Origin: Streptomyces viridochromogenes DSM 40736 | GTDB taxonomy: Bacteria > Actinomycetota > Actinomycetes > Streptomycetales > Streptomycetaceae | DNA length: 64,000 nt | Assembly: GCF_000158955.1 (NCBI RefSeq) | Contig: NZ_GG657757.1 | Location: 7,633,581 to 7,697,580 of the forward strand | Direction of reading: 5' to 3' | Part shown: positions 51,441 through 61,830 of the stretch, in pieces | How the letters are laid out: every line of letters begins with the position of its first letter | Numbering within the stretch: the first letter of the stretch is position 1 | Notes under the pieces: generated by a model | What the model saw: the letters and a program-made list of their open reading frames with translations, nothing else | Told to the model about the DNA's origin: nothing | Database searches by the model: none | Program-made: the position numbers and the translations under genes

Positions 51441-52226
51441 TCACGGCCTCACCAGCAACTGGAAGTCGAAGGTGTAGCGCGAGGCCCGGTAGATGTGCGT
51501 GCCGTACTCGACCGGGCGCCCGGTGTCGTCGTACGCGGTGCGCTGCATGGTGAGCAGCGCCGCGCCCTCCTGCTCGTCCAGGCGCGCGGCCTCCTGCGCG
51601 TCGGCCGCGCGGGCGCCGACGGTCTGGCGGGCGCTGTGCAGGGTGATGCCCGCCGCCCGCATCATCCGGTACAGGCCCGTCGACTCCAGACGGGCGCTGT
51701 CGAGGCCCAGCAGGGCGGGCGGCAGGTAGTTGCACAGCAGGGCGACGGGCTGACCGTGCGTGCTGCGCAGCCGTTCCAGGAAGGCGACCTCGCTGCCCTC
51801 CGCGACACCGAGGGCGGCGGCCACGTCGCAGGACGCCGGGACCACCTCGTGGCGCACGACCTGCGTGGTCGGCCCCTGCCCGGCCGCCTCCAGGTCGTCG
51901 TACAGGCTGCTCAGTTCCAGCGGTCGTTTCACCTGGCTGTGCACCACCTGTGTGCCCACCCCGCGCCGCCGGACCAGCAGCCCCTTGTCGACGAGGGACT
52001 GGATGGCCTGGCGGACCGTGGGGCGGGAGAGGCCGAGGCGCACGGAGAGGTCGACCTCGTTGCCGAGGAGGTTGCCCGGCGCCAGGGCCCCGTGCTCGAT
52101 CGCCGCCTCCAGCTGCTGCGCGAGCTGGTGGTACAGCGGCACGGGACTGCCCCGGTCCAGGGCGAAGTCCAGCGAACTGAGTGCGGCAGCGGGCGCGGTG
52201 CGCGCCCGGTCACCGGTCTTCGCCAT
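51441..52226 (-). CDS. GntR-family regulator of the inositol locus
   Basis: A 261-residue GntR regulator of the HutC subfamily. The winged helix is at about 28-95 (LSVRLGLSRPTVRQAIQSLV) and the UTRA ligand domain follows. It lies last in the leftward iol operon, 21 nt after iolA. A GntR-type IolR represses inositol genes in streptomycetes, so it probably binds the repeated element between the divergent promoters at 58602-58712. The inducer is likely an inositol derivative. Confidence 0.9.
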   Translation of the reverse strand: MAKTGDRARTAPAAALSSLDFALDRGSPVPLYHQLAQQLEAAIEHGALAPGNLLGNEVDLSVRLGLSRPTVRQAIQSLVDKGLLVRRRGVGTQVVHSQVKRPLELSSLYDDLEAAGQGPTTQVVRHEVVPASCDVAAALGVAEGSEVAFLERLRSTHGQPVALLCNYLPPALLGLDSARLESTGLYRMMRAAGITLHSARQTVGARAADAQEAARLDEQEGAALLTMQRTAYDDTGRPVEYGTHIYRASRYTFDFQLLVRP

Positions 52227-52247
52227 GGCCGAACCCCCCTACGGGTG

Positions 52248-53741
<1,494 letters not shown>

Positions 53742-53796
53742 GGTGCGCAAGGGCCTTTCGTGGAGCCTGAGTTCGGTGGGGGAGTGCGGCGGGGAT

Positions 53797-55680
53797 TCAG
53801 AGGTGGCGGCGGCGGTCCGCCACCTGGCGGTCGTAGCGCTCGCGGGCCTCGACGGCGGCCTCCCGGGAGGCGGTCTCGGCCACGGGCACGTCCCACCAGG
53901 CCTCGGCCGGGGGAGCGGTGGGCGCCGGGTCGGTCTCGACGTACACGCACGTCGGACGCTCGGAGGAGCGGGCCGCGGCCAGCGCCTCGCGCAGCTCGCG
54001 CACGGTCTTGGCGCGCAGCACGTCCATGCCCAGGCTGGCGGCGTTGGCGGCGAGGTCCACGGGCAGCGGGGCGCCCGTGAAGGTGCCGTCGGCGGCCCGG
54101 AAGCGGTAGGCGGTGCCGAACCGCTCACCGCCGGTCTCCTCCGACAGACCGCCGATGGAGGCGTAGCCGTGGTTCTGGATGAGGACGATGTTGACGGGCA
54201 GGCCCTCCTGGACCGCTGTGACGATCTCCGTCGGCATCATCAGGTAGGTGCCGTCACCGACCAGCGCCCACACCGGTGTGCCGGGAGCGGCCTGCTGGAC
54301 GCCGATGCCGGCCGGGATCTCGTAGCCCATGCAGGAGTAGCCGTACTCCAGGTGGTACTGGCGCGGGCTGCGGGAGCGCCACAGCTTGTGCAGGTCGCCG
54401 GGGAGTGAGCCGGCCGCGTTGATCACCACGTCGTCGTCGCCGACGGCGGCGTCCAGCGCGCCGAGCACCTGGGTCTGGGTCGGGACCGCGTTCTCGTCGC
54501 CGGCGCGGTACGCGGCCTCGACGACCTCGTCCCAGCGCTCCTTGCCCCTCCGGTACTCCGCCTCGTACTCCGTGCCGACTCGGTGACCGGAGAGCTGCTC
54601 CAGCAGCTTCTCGAGACCGGACCGCGCGTCGCACACCAGCGTGCGGGCGGCCAGCTTGTGCGCGTCGAAGCCGGTGATGTTGAGGTTGAGGAACCGTACG
54701 TCCGGGTTCTGGAAGAGCGTGCCGGAGGCGGTGGTGAAGTCGGTGTAGCGCGTGCCCACGCCGATCACCAGGTCGGCGGTGCGGGCGAGTTCGTCGCTGA
54801 CGGCCGTGCCGGTGTGGCCGATGCCGCCGAGGTCGGCGGGGTGGTCGTACCGCAGGGAGCCCTTGCCGGCCTGGGTGGAGGCGACGGGGATGCCGGTGGC
54901 CTCCACGAACGCCTTCAGAGCCTCTTCGGCCTCGCTGTGGTGGACGCCGCCGCCCGCCACGATCAGCGGGCGTCCGGCGGACCGGATCGCCTCGACGGCC
55001 GCTGTGAGCTCCACCGGGTCCGGCGCCGGACGCCGTACGTACCAGACGCGCTCGGCGAAGAACTCCTCCGGCCAGTCGTACGCCTCCGCCTGCACGTCCT
55101 GGGGCAGGGCGAGGGTGACGGCGCCGGTCTCGGCCGGGTCGGCCAGCACGCGCACGGCCTGGAGCGCCGACGGGATCAGCGCCTCGGGGCGGGTGATCCG
55201 GTCGAAGTACCGGGACACCGGGCGCAGCGTGTCGTTGACCGACACGTCGGCCTCGACGGGGTGCTCCAGCTGCTGGAGCAGCGGGTCGGGGGCGTGCGAG
55301 GCGAAGTAGTCGCCGGGCAGCAGCAGCACCGGCAGCCGATTGATGGTCGCGAGGGCGGCACCCGTGACGAGGTTGGTGGCGCCCGGGCCGATCGAGGTCG
55401 TCACCGCCTGCGCGGACAGGCGGTTCAGCTGCCGGGCGTAGCCGACCGCCGCGTGCACCATGGACTGCTCGTTGCGGCCCTGGTGGAACGGCATGGCGGC
55501 GCCTGGCCCGATGCCTGCCTCCATCAGGGCCTGGCCGACCCCGGCAACGTTGCCATGGCCGAAGATGCCCCAGGTCCCGGCGATCAGCCGGCGCCGCACG
55601 CCGTCCCGCTCGGTGTACTGGGCGGACAGGAACCGCACCAGGGCCTGGGCGGTCGTCAGTCGGCGGGTGCGGGCGTTCAT
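53797..55680 (-). CDS. iolD: 3D-(3,5/4)-trihydroxycyclohexane-1,2-dione hydrolase
   Basis: A 627-residue TPP enzyme. AMPFHQGRNEQSMVHAAVGYA carries the activating Glu, TTSIGPGATNLVTGAALAT the pyrimidine domain, and WALVGDGTYLMMPTEIVTA followed by IQNHGYASIGG is the metal-pyrophosphate motif. It opens the six-carbon ring to 5-deoxy-D-glucuronate. ATG 55680 overlaps the iolB stop by 4 nt. Length and motifs match IolD closely. Confidence 0.95.
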   Translation of the reverse strand: MNARTRRLTTAQALVRFLSAQYTERDGVRRRLIAGTWGIFGHGNVAGVGQALMEAGIGPGAAMPFHQGRNEQSMVHAAVGYARQLNRLSAQAVTTSIGPGATNLVTGAALATINRLPVLLLPGDYFASHAPDPLLQQLEHPVEADVSVNDTLRPVSRYFDRITRPEALIPSALQAVRVLADPAETGAVTLALPQDVQAEAYDWPEEFFAERVWYVRRPAPDPVELTAAVEAIRSAGRPLIVAGGGVHHSEAEEALKAFVEATGIPVASTQAGKGSLRYDHPADLGGIGHTGTAVSDELARTADLVIGVGTRYTDFTTASGTLFQNPDVRFLNLNITGFDAHKLAARTLVCDARSGLEKLLEQLSGHRVGTEYEAEYRRGKERWDEVVEAAYRAGDENAVPTQTQVLGALDAAVGDDDVVINAAGSLPGDLHKLWRSRSPRQYHLEYGYSCMGYEIPAGIGVQQAAPGTPVWALVGDGTYLMMPTEIVTAVQEGLPVNIVLIQNHGYASIGGLSEETGGERFGTAYRFRAADGTFTGAPLPVDLAANAASLGMDVLRAKTVRELREALAAARSSERPTCVYVETDPAPTAPPAEAWWDVPVAETASREAAVEARERYDRQVADRRRHL

Positions 55681-56570
55681 GCGGAGGTCTCCGGGGCGGT
55701 GTAGAGGGGGAGCCGGGCATCGACCGGCTGGTCCGGCCAGGTGTCGCGGACCCAGGCGTGGTCGGGGTGGTCGCAGATCAGCCAGGCGCGCTCGGCCTCC
55801 GGGCCCGCCATGACGTTCAGGTAGTACATGTGGTGGCCGGGTGTGGCCATCGAGGGCCCGTGCCAGCCGTCCGGGATGAGGACGACGTCGCCGTCGCGGA
55901 CCTCGGCCAGCACGTCGGTGTCCCGGCCCGGGCCGGACGGGAAGACCCGCTGGTAGCCGAGGCCGGGGATGCCGTCGTGGCCGGCGAACTCGAAGTAGTA
56001 GATCTCCTCCAGCACCGACTCCTCGCCCGGCCGGTGCTCGTCGTGCTTGTGCGGCGGGAACGACGACCAGTTGCCGCCCGGGGTGATCACCTCGACCGCG
56101 ATGAGCTTGTCGCACTCGAACACGCCGGCCGCGCCGAAGTTGTTGACCTGCCGGGAGCAGTTCCCGGTGCCCCGCAGCTCCACGGGCACCTCGGAGGCCG
56201 GTCCGTAGCGGGCGGGCAGCCGCCGCGAGCAGCGGGCGCCGGTCAGCGCGAACCGGCCGCCCGCGGCGGACGTCACAGTCGCCCGGGCGTCGCGCGGCAC
56301 GTACGCGAAGTCGCTGACGCCGCTGAACACATCGGTACGGCCCTGGAGTTCGAAGGTGTCCTGCCCGAAGTCGTCCGCCGCCGTGACCGTGCAGCCGCCG
56401 CTCAGCGGGACGACGATCCACTCGCTGCCGTCGGTGTCGAAGGTGTGGGTGCCGCCCGGCGGCAGCTCCAGGATCCGCAGGCTGGAGTGGCTCCAGCCCG
56501 CCTTCTCGGGCGTGACGTCGACGGTGTAGGGGCCGCCGAGGGCCTTACCGGCGGGAAGGTGATACGTCAT
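55677..56570 (-). CDS. iolB: 5-deoxy-glucuronate isomerase
   Basis: A 297-residue bicupin isomerase (KIiu-like, opening YHLPAGKALGGPYTVDVTPE; metal region FPPHKHDEHRPGEESVLEEI). It converts 5-deoxy-glucuronate into 5-dehydro-2-deoxy-D-gluconate. ATG 56570 follows GAAAGG by 7 nt, and the gene overlaps iolD by 4 nt. The identity is fixed by both sequence and operon position. Confidence 0.95.
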   Translation of the reverse strand: MTYHLPAGKALGGPYTVDVTPEKAGWSHSSLRILELPPGGTHTFDTDGSEWIVVPLSGGCTVTAADDFGQDTFELQGRTDVFSGVSDFAYVPRDARATVTSAAGGRFALTGARCSRRLPARYGPASEVPVELRGTGNCSRQVNNFGAAGVFECDKLIAVEVITPGGNWSSFPPHKHDEHRPGEESVLEEIYYFEFAGHDGIPGLGYQRVFPSGPGRDTDVLAEVRDGDVVLIPDGWHGPSMATPGHHMYYLNVMAGPEAERAWLICDHPDHAWVRDTWPDQPVDARLPLYTAPETSA

Positions 56571-56643
56571 CGTGTGCCTTTCGGATCACAGCGGGTGCCA
56601 CTCACAGCAGATGCCTTGTGCAACACGGCGGATGCCTCGTGCG

Positions 56644-57522
56644 TCACAGCAGGCCGACGGCCGTGTCCACGGCCTGTGCCACGCTGCCCTCGGCCGGGTA
56701 GAGCAGCGAGCGCCCGACGACCAGGCCCTGGACGGTGGGCAGGCGCAGGGCCTTGCGCCAGCGTTCGTAGGCGCCTTCCTGGTCGTCGCCGACCTCGCCG
56801 CCGAGCAGCACCACGGGCAGTGTGGAGGTCTCCAGGACCTCGGCCATGTCGTCCGGGTCGTCGGTGACGGGCAGCTTCAGCCAGGTGTAGGCGGAGGTGC
56901 CGCCGAGGCCCGAGGCGATCGCGACGGACCGCGTGACAGCCTCGGCGGACAGGTCGTTGCGGACCTTGCCGTCGACCCGCCGGGAGATGAACGGCTCGAC
57001 GAACAGGGGCAGTTGCCGGGCCGCCATGGCGTCGATGGCCCGGGCGGTGGACTCCAGGGTGGTCAGCGAACCCGGGTCGTCGTAGTCGATGCGCACCAGG
57101 AGCTTGCCCGCGTCGAAGCGGAGCCGGGCGATGTCCTCGGCGCGGTGCCCGGTGAAACGGTCGTCCATCTCGAAGGAGGCCCCGGCGAGTCCGCCGCGGT
57201 TCATCGAGCCCATGACGACCTTGTTCTCCAGCACCCCGAGCAGGAGCAGGTCCTCCAGGATGTCGGCGGTGGCGAGCACCCCGTCGACACCTGGCCTCGA
57301 CAGCGCGACGCACAACCGTTCCAGCAGGTCCGCGCGGTTGGCCATGGCCAGGCGCCGGTCGCCGACCCCGAGGGCGCCGCGCGCCGGGTGGTCGGCGGCC
57401 ACGATCATCAGCCTGCCGCTGTCGCCGATCAGCGGGCGGCGCACCCGGCGGGCCGCCGCCTCGGCGACGGCCTCGGGGGTGCGGGCTCTGACCGTGGTGA
57501 GGTCGGGGATGCCGATGTTCAA
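56644..57522 (-). CDS. Cgl0158-family aldolase of inositol catabolism
   Basis: A 292-residue (beta/alpha)8 barrel aldolase-like protein of the actinobacterial Cgl0158 family (IVAADHPARGALGVGDR, GVLATADILEDLLLLG, LVRIDYDDPG). In iol loci without a class-II IolJ it is the candidate for splitting 5-dehydro-2-deoxygluconate 6-phosphate into malonate semialdehyde and dihydroxyacetone phosphate. The start is TTG 57522, 13 nt after the iolC stop, with GGAG 6 nt before it. An upstream-extended frame is the shadow of iolC. Role assignment is by context. Confidence 0.85.
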   Translation of the reverse strand: MNIGIPDLTTVRARTPEAVAEAAARRVRRPLIGDSGRLMIVAADHPARGALGVGDRRLAMANRADLLERLCVALSRPGVDGVLATADILEDLLLLGVLENKVVMGSMNRGGLAGASFEMDDRFTGHRAEDIARLRFDAGKLLVRIDYDDPGSLTTLESTARAIDAMAARQLPLFVEPFISRRVDGKVRNDLSAEAVTRSVAIASGLGGTSAYTWLKLPVTDDPDDMAEVLETSTLPVVLLGGEVGDDQEGAYERWRKALRLPTVQGLVVGRSLLYPAEGSVAQAVDTAVGLL

Positions 57523-57535
57523 GGAAGGCTCCGAT

Positions 57536-58513
57536 TCAGTGGCTCGTGCTCGGCGACGGCACCCCGGCGAGGAGGTCCTCGACCTCGGACTCGGTGGGCA
57601 TCGCGGAGGAGCAGGCGAGGCGGGAGGCGACGAGGGCGCCGGCGGCGTTGGCGTGGCGCATGGTCTTCTCCAGGTCCCAGCCGGAGAGCAGACCGTGGCA
57701 GAGCGAGCCGCCGAAGGCGTCGCCCGCGCCCAGGCCGTTGACCACCTCGACCGGCACCGGCGGCACCTCGGCCCGGGTGCCGTCGCGGTGCACGGCCAGG
57801 ACGCCCTTGGGGCCCTGCTTGACGACGGCCAGCTCCACGCCCGCCTCCAGCAGCGCGTCGGCGCAGGCCTGCGGCTCGCGCACACCGGTGGCGATCTCGC
57901 ACTCGTCGAGGTTGCCGACCGCGACGGTGGCATGGCTCAGGGCCTCGCGGTAGTACGGGCGGGCCTCCTCGGGGTCGCGCCAGAACATCGGGCGCCAGTC
58001 GAGGTCGAAGACGGTGATGCCCGCCTTGTCGCGGGCCTTGAGGGCGGCGAGCGTGGCGGAGCGGCTCGGCTCCTCGCTCAGGCCGGTGCCGGTGATCCAG
58101 AAGATGCGGGCGCCGCGGATCGCGAAGAAGTCCAGCTCGTCGGTGTGTATCTCCAGGTCCGGTGCCTTGGGCCGCCGGTAGAAGTACAGCGGGAAGTCGT
58201 CCGGCGGGAAGATCTCGCAGAACGTGATCGGCGTGGGGTGCGCGTCGACCGGGGTGACCCAGCGGTCGTCGACGCCGAAGGACCTCAGCTCCTCGTGCAG
58301 GTAGGTGCCGAAGGGGTCGGCGCCGGTCCGGGTGATCACCGCCGTCCGGCGTCCGAGGCGGGCCGTCGCGACCGCCACATTGGCCGCCGAACCTCCCAGG
58401 AACTTCCCGAACGTCTCCACTTGGGGCAGCGGGACGCCGGTCTGCAGGGGATACAGGTCGACCCCGATGCGGCCCATCGTGATCAAGTCGAAATACTGGG
58501 CTGGCTCGGCCAT
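57536..58513 (-). CDS. iolC: 5-dehydro-2-deoxygluconokinase
   Basis: A 325-residue PfkB-family kinase. The GGSAANVAVATARLG motif is the N-terminal signature, and VNGLGAGDAFGGSLCHGLL contains the catalytic Asp (GAGDAF). It phosphorylates 5-dehydro-2-deoxy-D-gluconate using ATP. I chose ATG 58513, with GAGGAGG directly upstream, over the longer frame to 58564. It is the first gene of the leftward iol operon. Confidence 0.94.
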   Translation of the reverse strand: MAEPAQYFDLITMGRIGVDLYPLQTGVPLPQVETFGKFLGGSAANVAVATARLGRRTAVITRTGADPFGTYLHEELRSFGVDDRWVTPVDAHPTPITFCEIFPPDDFPLYFYRRPKAPDLEIHTDELDFFAIRGARIFWITGTGLSEEPSRSATLAALKARDKAGITVFDLDWRPMFWRDPEEARPYYREALSHATVAVGNLDECEIATGVREPQACADALLEAGVELAVVKQGPKGVLAVHRDGTRAEVPPVPVEVVNGLGAGDAFGGSLCHGLLSGWDLEKTMRHANAAGALVASRLACSSAMPTESEVEDLLAGVPSPSTSH

Positions 58514-58601
58514 GCGCGACCTCCTCGGGAAGCTGGGGATGCGGGTCCCGGGGCGCCCTGACACGGTGGGGGGCGTGGATCCATGGACCTGCCGCCTCTC
58601 A

Positions 58602-58712
58602 GATTTAGGTCTCCGAGGGCGGCCCTGTCAAGACTTTGTACTTACATTCGGACCTGCTTGTGAAATGATGTCTTAACAAAGTATTGACAGCAGGCGCGGC
58701 AAGGACTTGGAT
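58602..58712. promoter_or_regulatory. divergent iolC / ABC-transporter promoters with shared 14-bp element
   Basis: Within the 321-nt gap between iolC and the transporter (58514-58834) two promoters face outward. Rightward: TTGACA (58684-58689), 17 bp, TTGGAT (58707-58712). Leftward: TTGACA (58631-58626), 18 bp, TAAATC (58607-58602). Each -35 is fused to the same upstream word: ACAAAGTATTGACA on plus (58676-58689) and ACAAAGTCTTGACA on minus (58639-58626), so the pair is symmetric about a centre near 58657. This fits operators for a GntR dimer controlling both operons. Confidence 0.75.
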
Positions 58713-58834
58713 CCCGTGGCATCGCAACAGTGTGTTTGCGGCATCATGATCCGGACTCCGTAAGGCTCCGGGACCACGGATCCTCGTGATCCCCTCCCTT
58801 TCCCCCGCAGTACCACAGTGAGGTGCCAGGAAAG

Positions 58835-59854
58835 ATGGACCGCTCTTCTCACCCCCGCTCTCGCAGGATCGCGCCCGTCGTCGCCGTGGCCGCGGCGGCG
58901 GCCCTGACCCTCGCCGGCTGCTCCAGCAGTTCCGGGGGCAAGAAGTCCGAGGAAGGCGCAGCGAACGCCTCCGCCGGCAAGGCGACCACGCCGCGCATGA
59001 CCGTCGCCCTGGTCACCCACCAGGCGCCCGGCGACACCTTCTGGGACACCGTCCGCAAGGGCGCCGAGGCCGCAGCCGCCAAGGACAACATCAAGCTCGT
59101 CTACTCCGCCGACCCGAACGCGGGCAACCAGGCCAACCTGGTCCAGAACGCGATCGACCAGAAGGTCGACGGCATCGCCGTCACCCTCGCCAAGCCGGAC
59201 GCCCTCAAGGGCGTCATAGGCAAGGCCGAGAAGTCCGGCATACCCGTCGTCGGCCTCAACTCCGGCCTGAGCGACTGGAAGAAGCTCAACATGCTGGAGT
59301 TCTTCGGCCAGGACGAGTCCGTGGCCGGCGAGGCCTTCGGCAAGAAGCTCAACGAGGTCGGCGCCAAGAAGGTCCTCTGCGTCATGCAGGAGCAGGGCAA
59401 CGTCGGCCTGACGCAACGCTGCGACGGTGTGGCGAAGACCTTCGAGGGCAAGGTCGACCCGCAGAACGTCAACGGCACCGACATGCCGTCCGTGAAGTCG
59501 ACGATCACCGCCAAGCTGAAGCAGGACCCGTCCATCGACTACGTCGTCACGCTCGGCGCCCCCTTCGCGCTGACCGCGGTGCAGTCGGTCGGCGACGCCG
59601 GCAGCAAGGCGAAGGTCGCCACCTTCGACCTCAACAAGGACCTGATCAAGTCCATCAAGGCCGGCGACATCCAGTTCGCCGTCGACCAGCAGCCCTACCT
59701 CCAGGGCTACCTGGCCGTCGACGGCCTGTGGCTCTACAAGAACAACGGCAACTACAGCGGCGGCGGTGAGCAGCCCGTGCTGACCGGCCCGGCCTTCGTC
59801 GACAAGTCCAACGTGGACAAGATCGGGGAGTTCGCCGCGAAGGGCACCCGGTGA
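58835..59854 (+). CDS. inositol/sugar ABC transporter, lipoprotein binding protein
   Basis: A 339-residue periplasmic-binding-protein family lipoprotein. The lipobox is TLAGC with lipidated Cys29, then a Ser/Gly/Lys linker. The ribose-binding-like fold follows (ALVTHQAPGDTFWDTVRKGA, NAIDQKVDGIAVTLAKPDA). It captures sugar or inositol outside the membrane for the permease next to it. ATG 58835 has AGGA at 5 nt. Upstream is the strong TTGACA promoter. Inositol specificity is inferred from the locus. Confidence 0.92.
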   Translation: MDRSSHPRSRRIAPVVAVAAAAALTLAGCSSSSGGKKSEEGAANASAGKATTPRMTVALVTHQAPGDTFWDTVRKGAEAAAAKDNIKLVYSADPNAGNQANLVQNAIDQKVDGIAVTLAKPDALKGVIGKAEKSGIPVVGLNSGLSDWKKLNMLEFFGQDESVAGEAFGKKLNEVGAKKVLCVMQEQGNVGLTQRCDGVAKTFEGKVDPQNVNGTDMPSVKSTITAKLKQDPSIDYVVTLGAPFALTAVQSVGDAGSKAKVATFDLNKDLIKSIKAGDIQFAVDQQPYLQGYLAVDGLWLYKNNGNYSGGGEQPVLTGPAFVDKSNVDKIGEFAAKGTR

Positions 59855-60930
59855 TGAGCATGACCCAGCAGGCCACGCCGGCGGCGGACACACCGCCGGC
59901 CCCCGGCCCCAAGCAGTCCGACGGCCGGACGCGGCAGCGCCCGCCGGCACTGCGGCTGCTCGCCCGGCCCGAGGTCGGCGTGTTCCTCGGCGCGGTCGCC
60001 GTGCTCGTGTTCTTCCTGTTCGCCGCCCCGCCGGTGCGCGACGGCAGTTCGATGGCGAACATCCTGTACCAGTCGTCGACCATCGGGATCATGGCCCTTC
60101 CGGTCGCGCTGCTGATGATCGGCGGCGAGTTCGACCTCTCGGCCGGTGTCGCCGTGGTCACCTCGGCGCTGACCGCGTCGATGCTCAGCTACCAGCTCAC
60201 GCTGAACGTCTGGGTGGGCGTGATCGTCGCCCTGCTGGTCTCGCTCGGCATCGGCGCCTTCAACGGCTGGCTGCTGGTCAAGACCGGGCTGCCGAGCTTC
60301 CTGGTCACCCTCGGCACCTTCCTGATCCTGCAGGGTGTGAACCTCGCGGTGACCAAGCTGGTCACCGGCAACGTCGCCACCGACGACATCAGCGACATGG
60401 ACGGCTTCACGCAGGCGCAGAAGCTCTTCGCCTCGACCTTCCAGGTCGGCGGGGTCAACGTGAAGATCACCGTGGTGTGGTGGCTGGTTTTCGCGGCCCT
60501 GGCCACCTGGGTGCTGCTGCGCACCAAGTACGGCAACTGGATCTTCGCGGTCGGCGGCAACAAGGAGTCGGCGCGGGCCGTCGGTGTCCCGGTGACCTTC
60601 ACCAAGATCTCCCTGTTCATGCTGGTCGGCTTCGGCGCCTGGTTCGTCGGCATGCACCAGCTGTTCTCCTTCAACACCGTGCAGTCCGGTGAGGGTGTGG
60701 GCCAGGAGCTCATCTACATCGCCGCGGCCGTCATCGGCGGCTGTCTGCTCACCGGTGGTTCCGGCAGCGCGATCGGCCCGGTCTTCGGCGCCTTCATGTT
60801 CGGCATGGTGCAGCAGGGCATCGTCTACGCCGGCTGGAACCCCGACTGGTTCAAGGCCTTCCTCGGCGTGATGCTCCTCGGCGCCGTCCTCATCAATCTG
60901 TGGGTCCAGCGCACGGCGACCCGGAGGTGA
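59851..60930 (+). CDS. inositol/sugar ABC transporter permease
   Basis: A 359-residue BPD_transp_2-type permease (RbsC family) with a Pro/Gly-rich cytoplasmic N-terminus and about ten hydrophobic segments. The EAA-like loop region is VGGNKESARAVGVPVTFTK. GTG 59851 overlaps the binding-protein stop by 4 nt; ATG 59854 is a nearby option. It forms the membrane pore of the importer with the ATPase encoded next. Confidence 0.92.
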   Translation: MMSMTQQATPAADTPPAPGPKQSDGRTRQRPPALRLLARPEVGVFLGAVAVLVFFLFAAPPVRDGSSMANILYQSSTIGIMALPVALLMIGGEFDLSAGVAVVTSALTASMLSYQLTLNVWVGVIVALLVSLGIGAFNGWLLVKTGLPSFLVTLGTFLILQGVNLAVTKLVTGNVATDDISDMDGFTQAQKLFASTFQVGGVNVKITVVWWLVFAALATWVLLRTKYGNWIFAVGGNKESARAVGVPVTFTKISLFMLVGFGAWFVGMHQLFSFNTVQSGEGVGQELIYIAAAVIGGCLLTGGSGSAIGPVFGAFMFGMVQQGIVYAGWNPDWFKAFLGVMLLGAVLINLWVQRTATRR

Positions 60931-60935
60931 CCGCA

Positions 60936-61829
60936 ATGACCAGCGAAGCAACCGCCACCGACGAGGCCGCCACCCAGGACGCCGCTCTCGTCGAACTCAA
61001 GGGCGCCGGCAAGTCCTACGGCAACATCCGTGCCCTGCACGGGGTGGACCTCACCGTCCATCCCGGCAAGGTGACCTGCGTCCTCGGCGACAACGGCGCC
61101 GGCAAGTCCACCCTCATCAAGATCGTCTCCGGGCTGCACCAGCACACCGAGGGCGACTTCCTCGTCGACGGCGCACCGGTGCGCTTCTCCACCCCGCGCG
61201 AGGCCCTCGACAAGGGCATCGCCACCGTGTACCAGGACCTCGCGGTCGTCCCGCTGATGCCGGTGTGGCGCAACTTCTTCCTCGGCTCCGAGCTGACCAA
61301 GGGCCCCTGGCCCGTCCGCCGTCTCGACATCGAGAAGATGAAGAAGACCGCCGACGAAGAGCTGCGCAACATGGGCATCGTCCTGGACGACATGGAACAG
61401 CCCATCGGCACGCTCTCCGGCGGCCAGCGCCAGTGCGTGGCCATCGCCCGCGCCGTCTACTTCGGCGCCCGCGTCCTGATCCTGGACGAGCCCACCGCCG
61501 CCCTCGGCGTCAAGCAGTCCGGTGTCGTGCTGAAGTACATCGCCGCCGCCCGCGAGAAGGGCCTCGGCGTCATCTTCATCACCCACAACCCCCACCACGC
61601 CTACATGGTCGGCGACCACTTCAGCGTGCTGCGCCTGGGCACCATGGAACTGTCCGCCTCCCGCAGCGAGGTCAGCCTCGAGGAGCTGACCAACCACATG
61701 GCCGGCGGTACCGAACTGGCCTCCCTCAAGCACGAGTTGGCGCAGGTACGCGGCGTCGACGTCGAAGAGCTCCCCGAGGCGGGAGACCTCACCGCCCCCG
61801 TAGCCTCGTCTTCGGAAGGAAAGTCCTGA
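60936..61829 (+). CDS. inositol/sugar ABC transporter ATPase (single nucleotide-binding domain)
   Basis: A 297-residue ABC ATPase. Walker A is GDNGAGKST, the signature is LSGGQRQ, Walker B is VLILDEPTAALG, and the H-loop is THNPHHA. It is a single-domain subunit rather than the fused double RbsA type. It energises uptake through the preceding permease. ATG 60936 follows CGGAGG. It precedes the IolE-like gene by 1 nt. Confidence 0.93.
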   Translation: MTSEATATDEAATQDAALVELKGAGKSYGNIRALHGVDLTVHPGKVTCVLGDNGAGKSTLIKIVSGLHQHTEGDFLVDGAPVRFSTPREALDKGIATVYQDLAVVPLMPVWRNFFLGSELTKGPWPVRRLDIEKMKKTADEELRNMGIVLDDMEQPIGTLSGGQRQCVAIARAVYFGARVLILDEPTAALGVKQSGVVLKYIAAAREKGLGVIFITHNPHHAYMVGDHFSVLRLGTMELSASRSEVSLEELTNHMAGGTELASLKHELAQVRGVDVEELPEAGDLTAPVASSSEGKS

Positions 61830-61830
61830 C

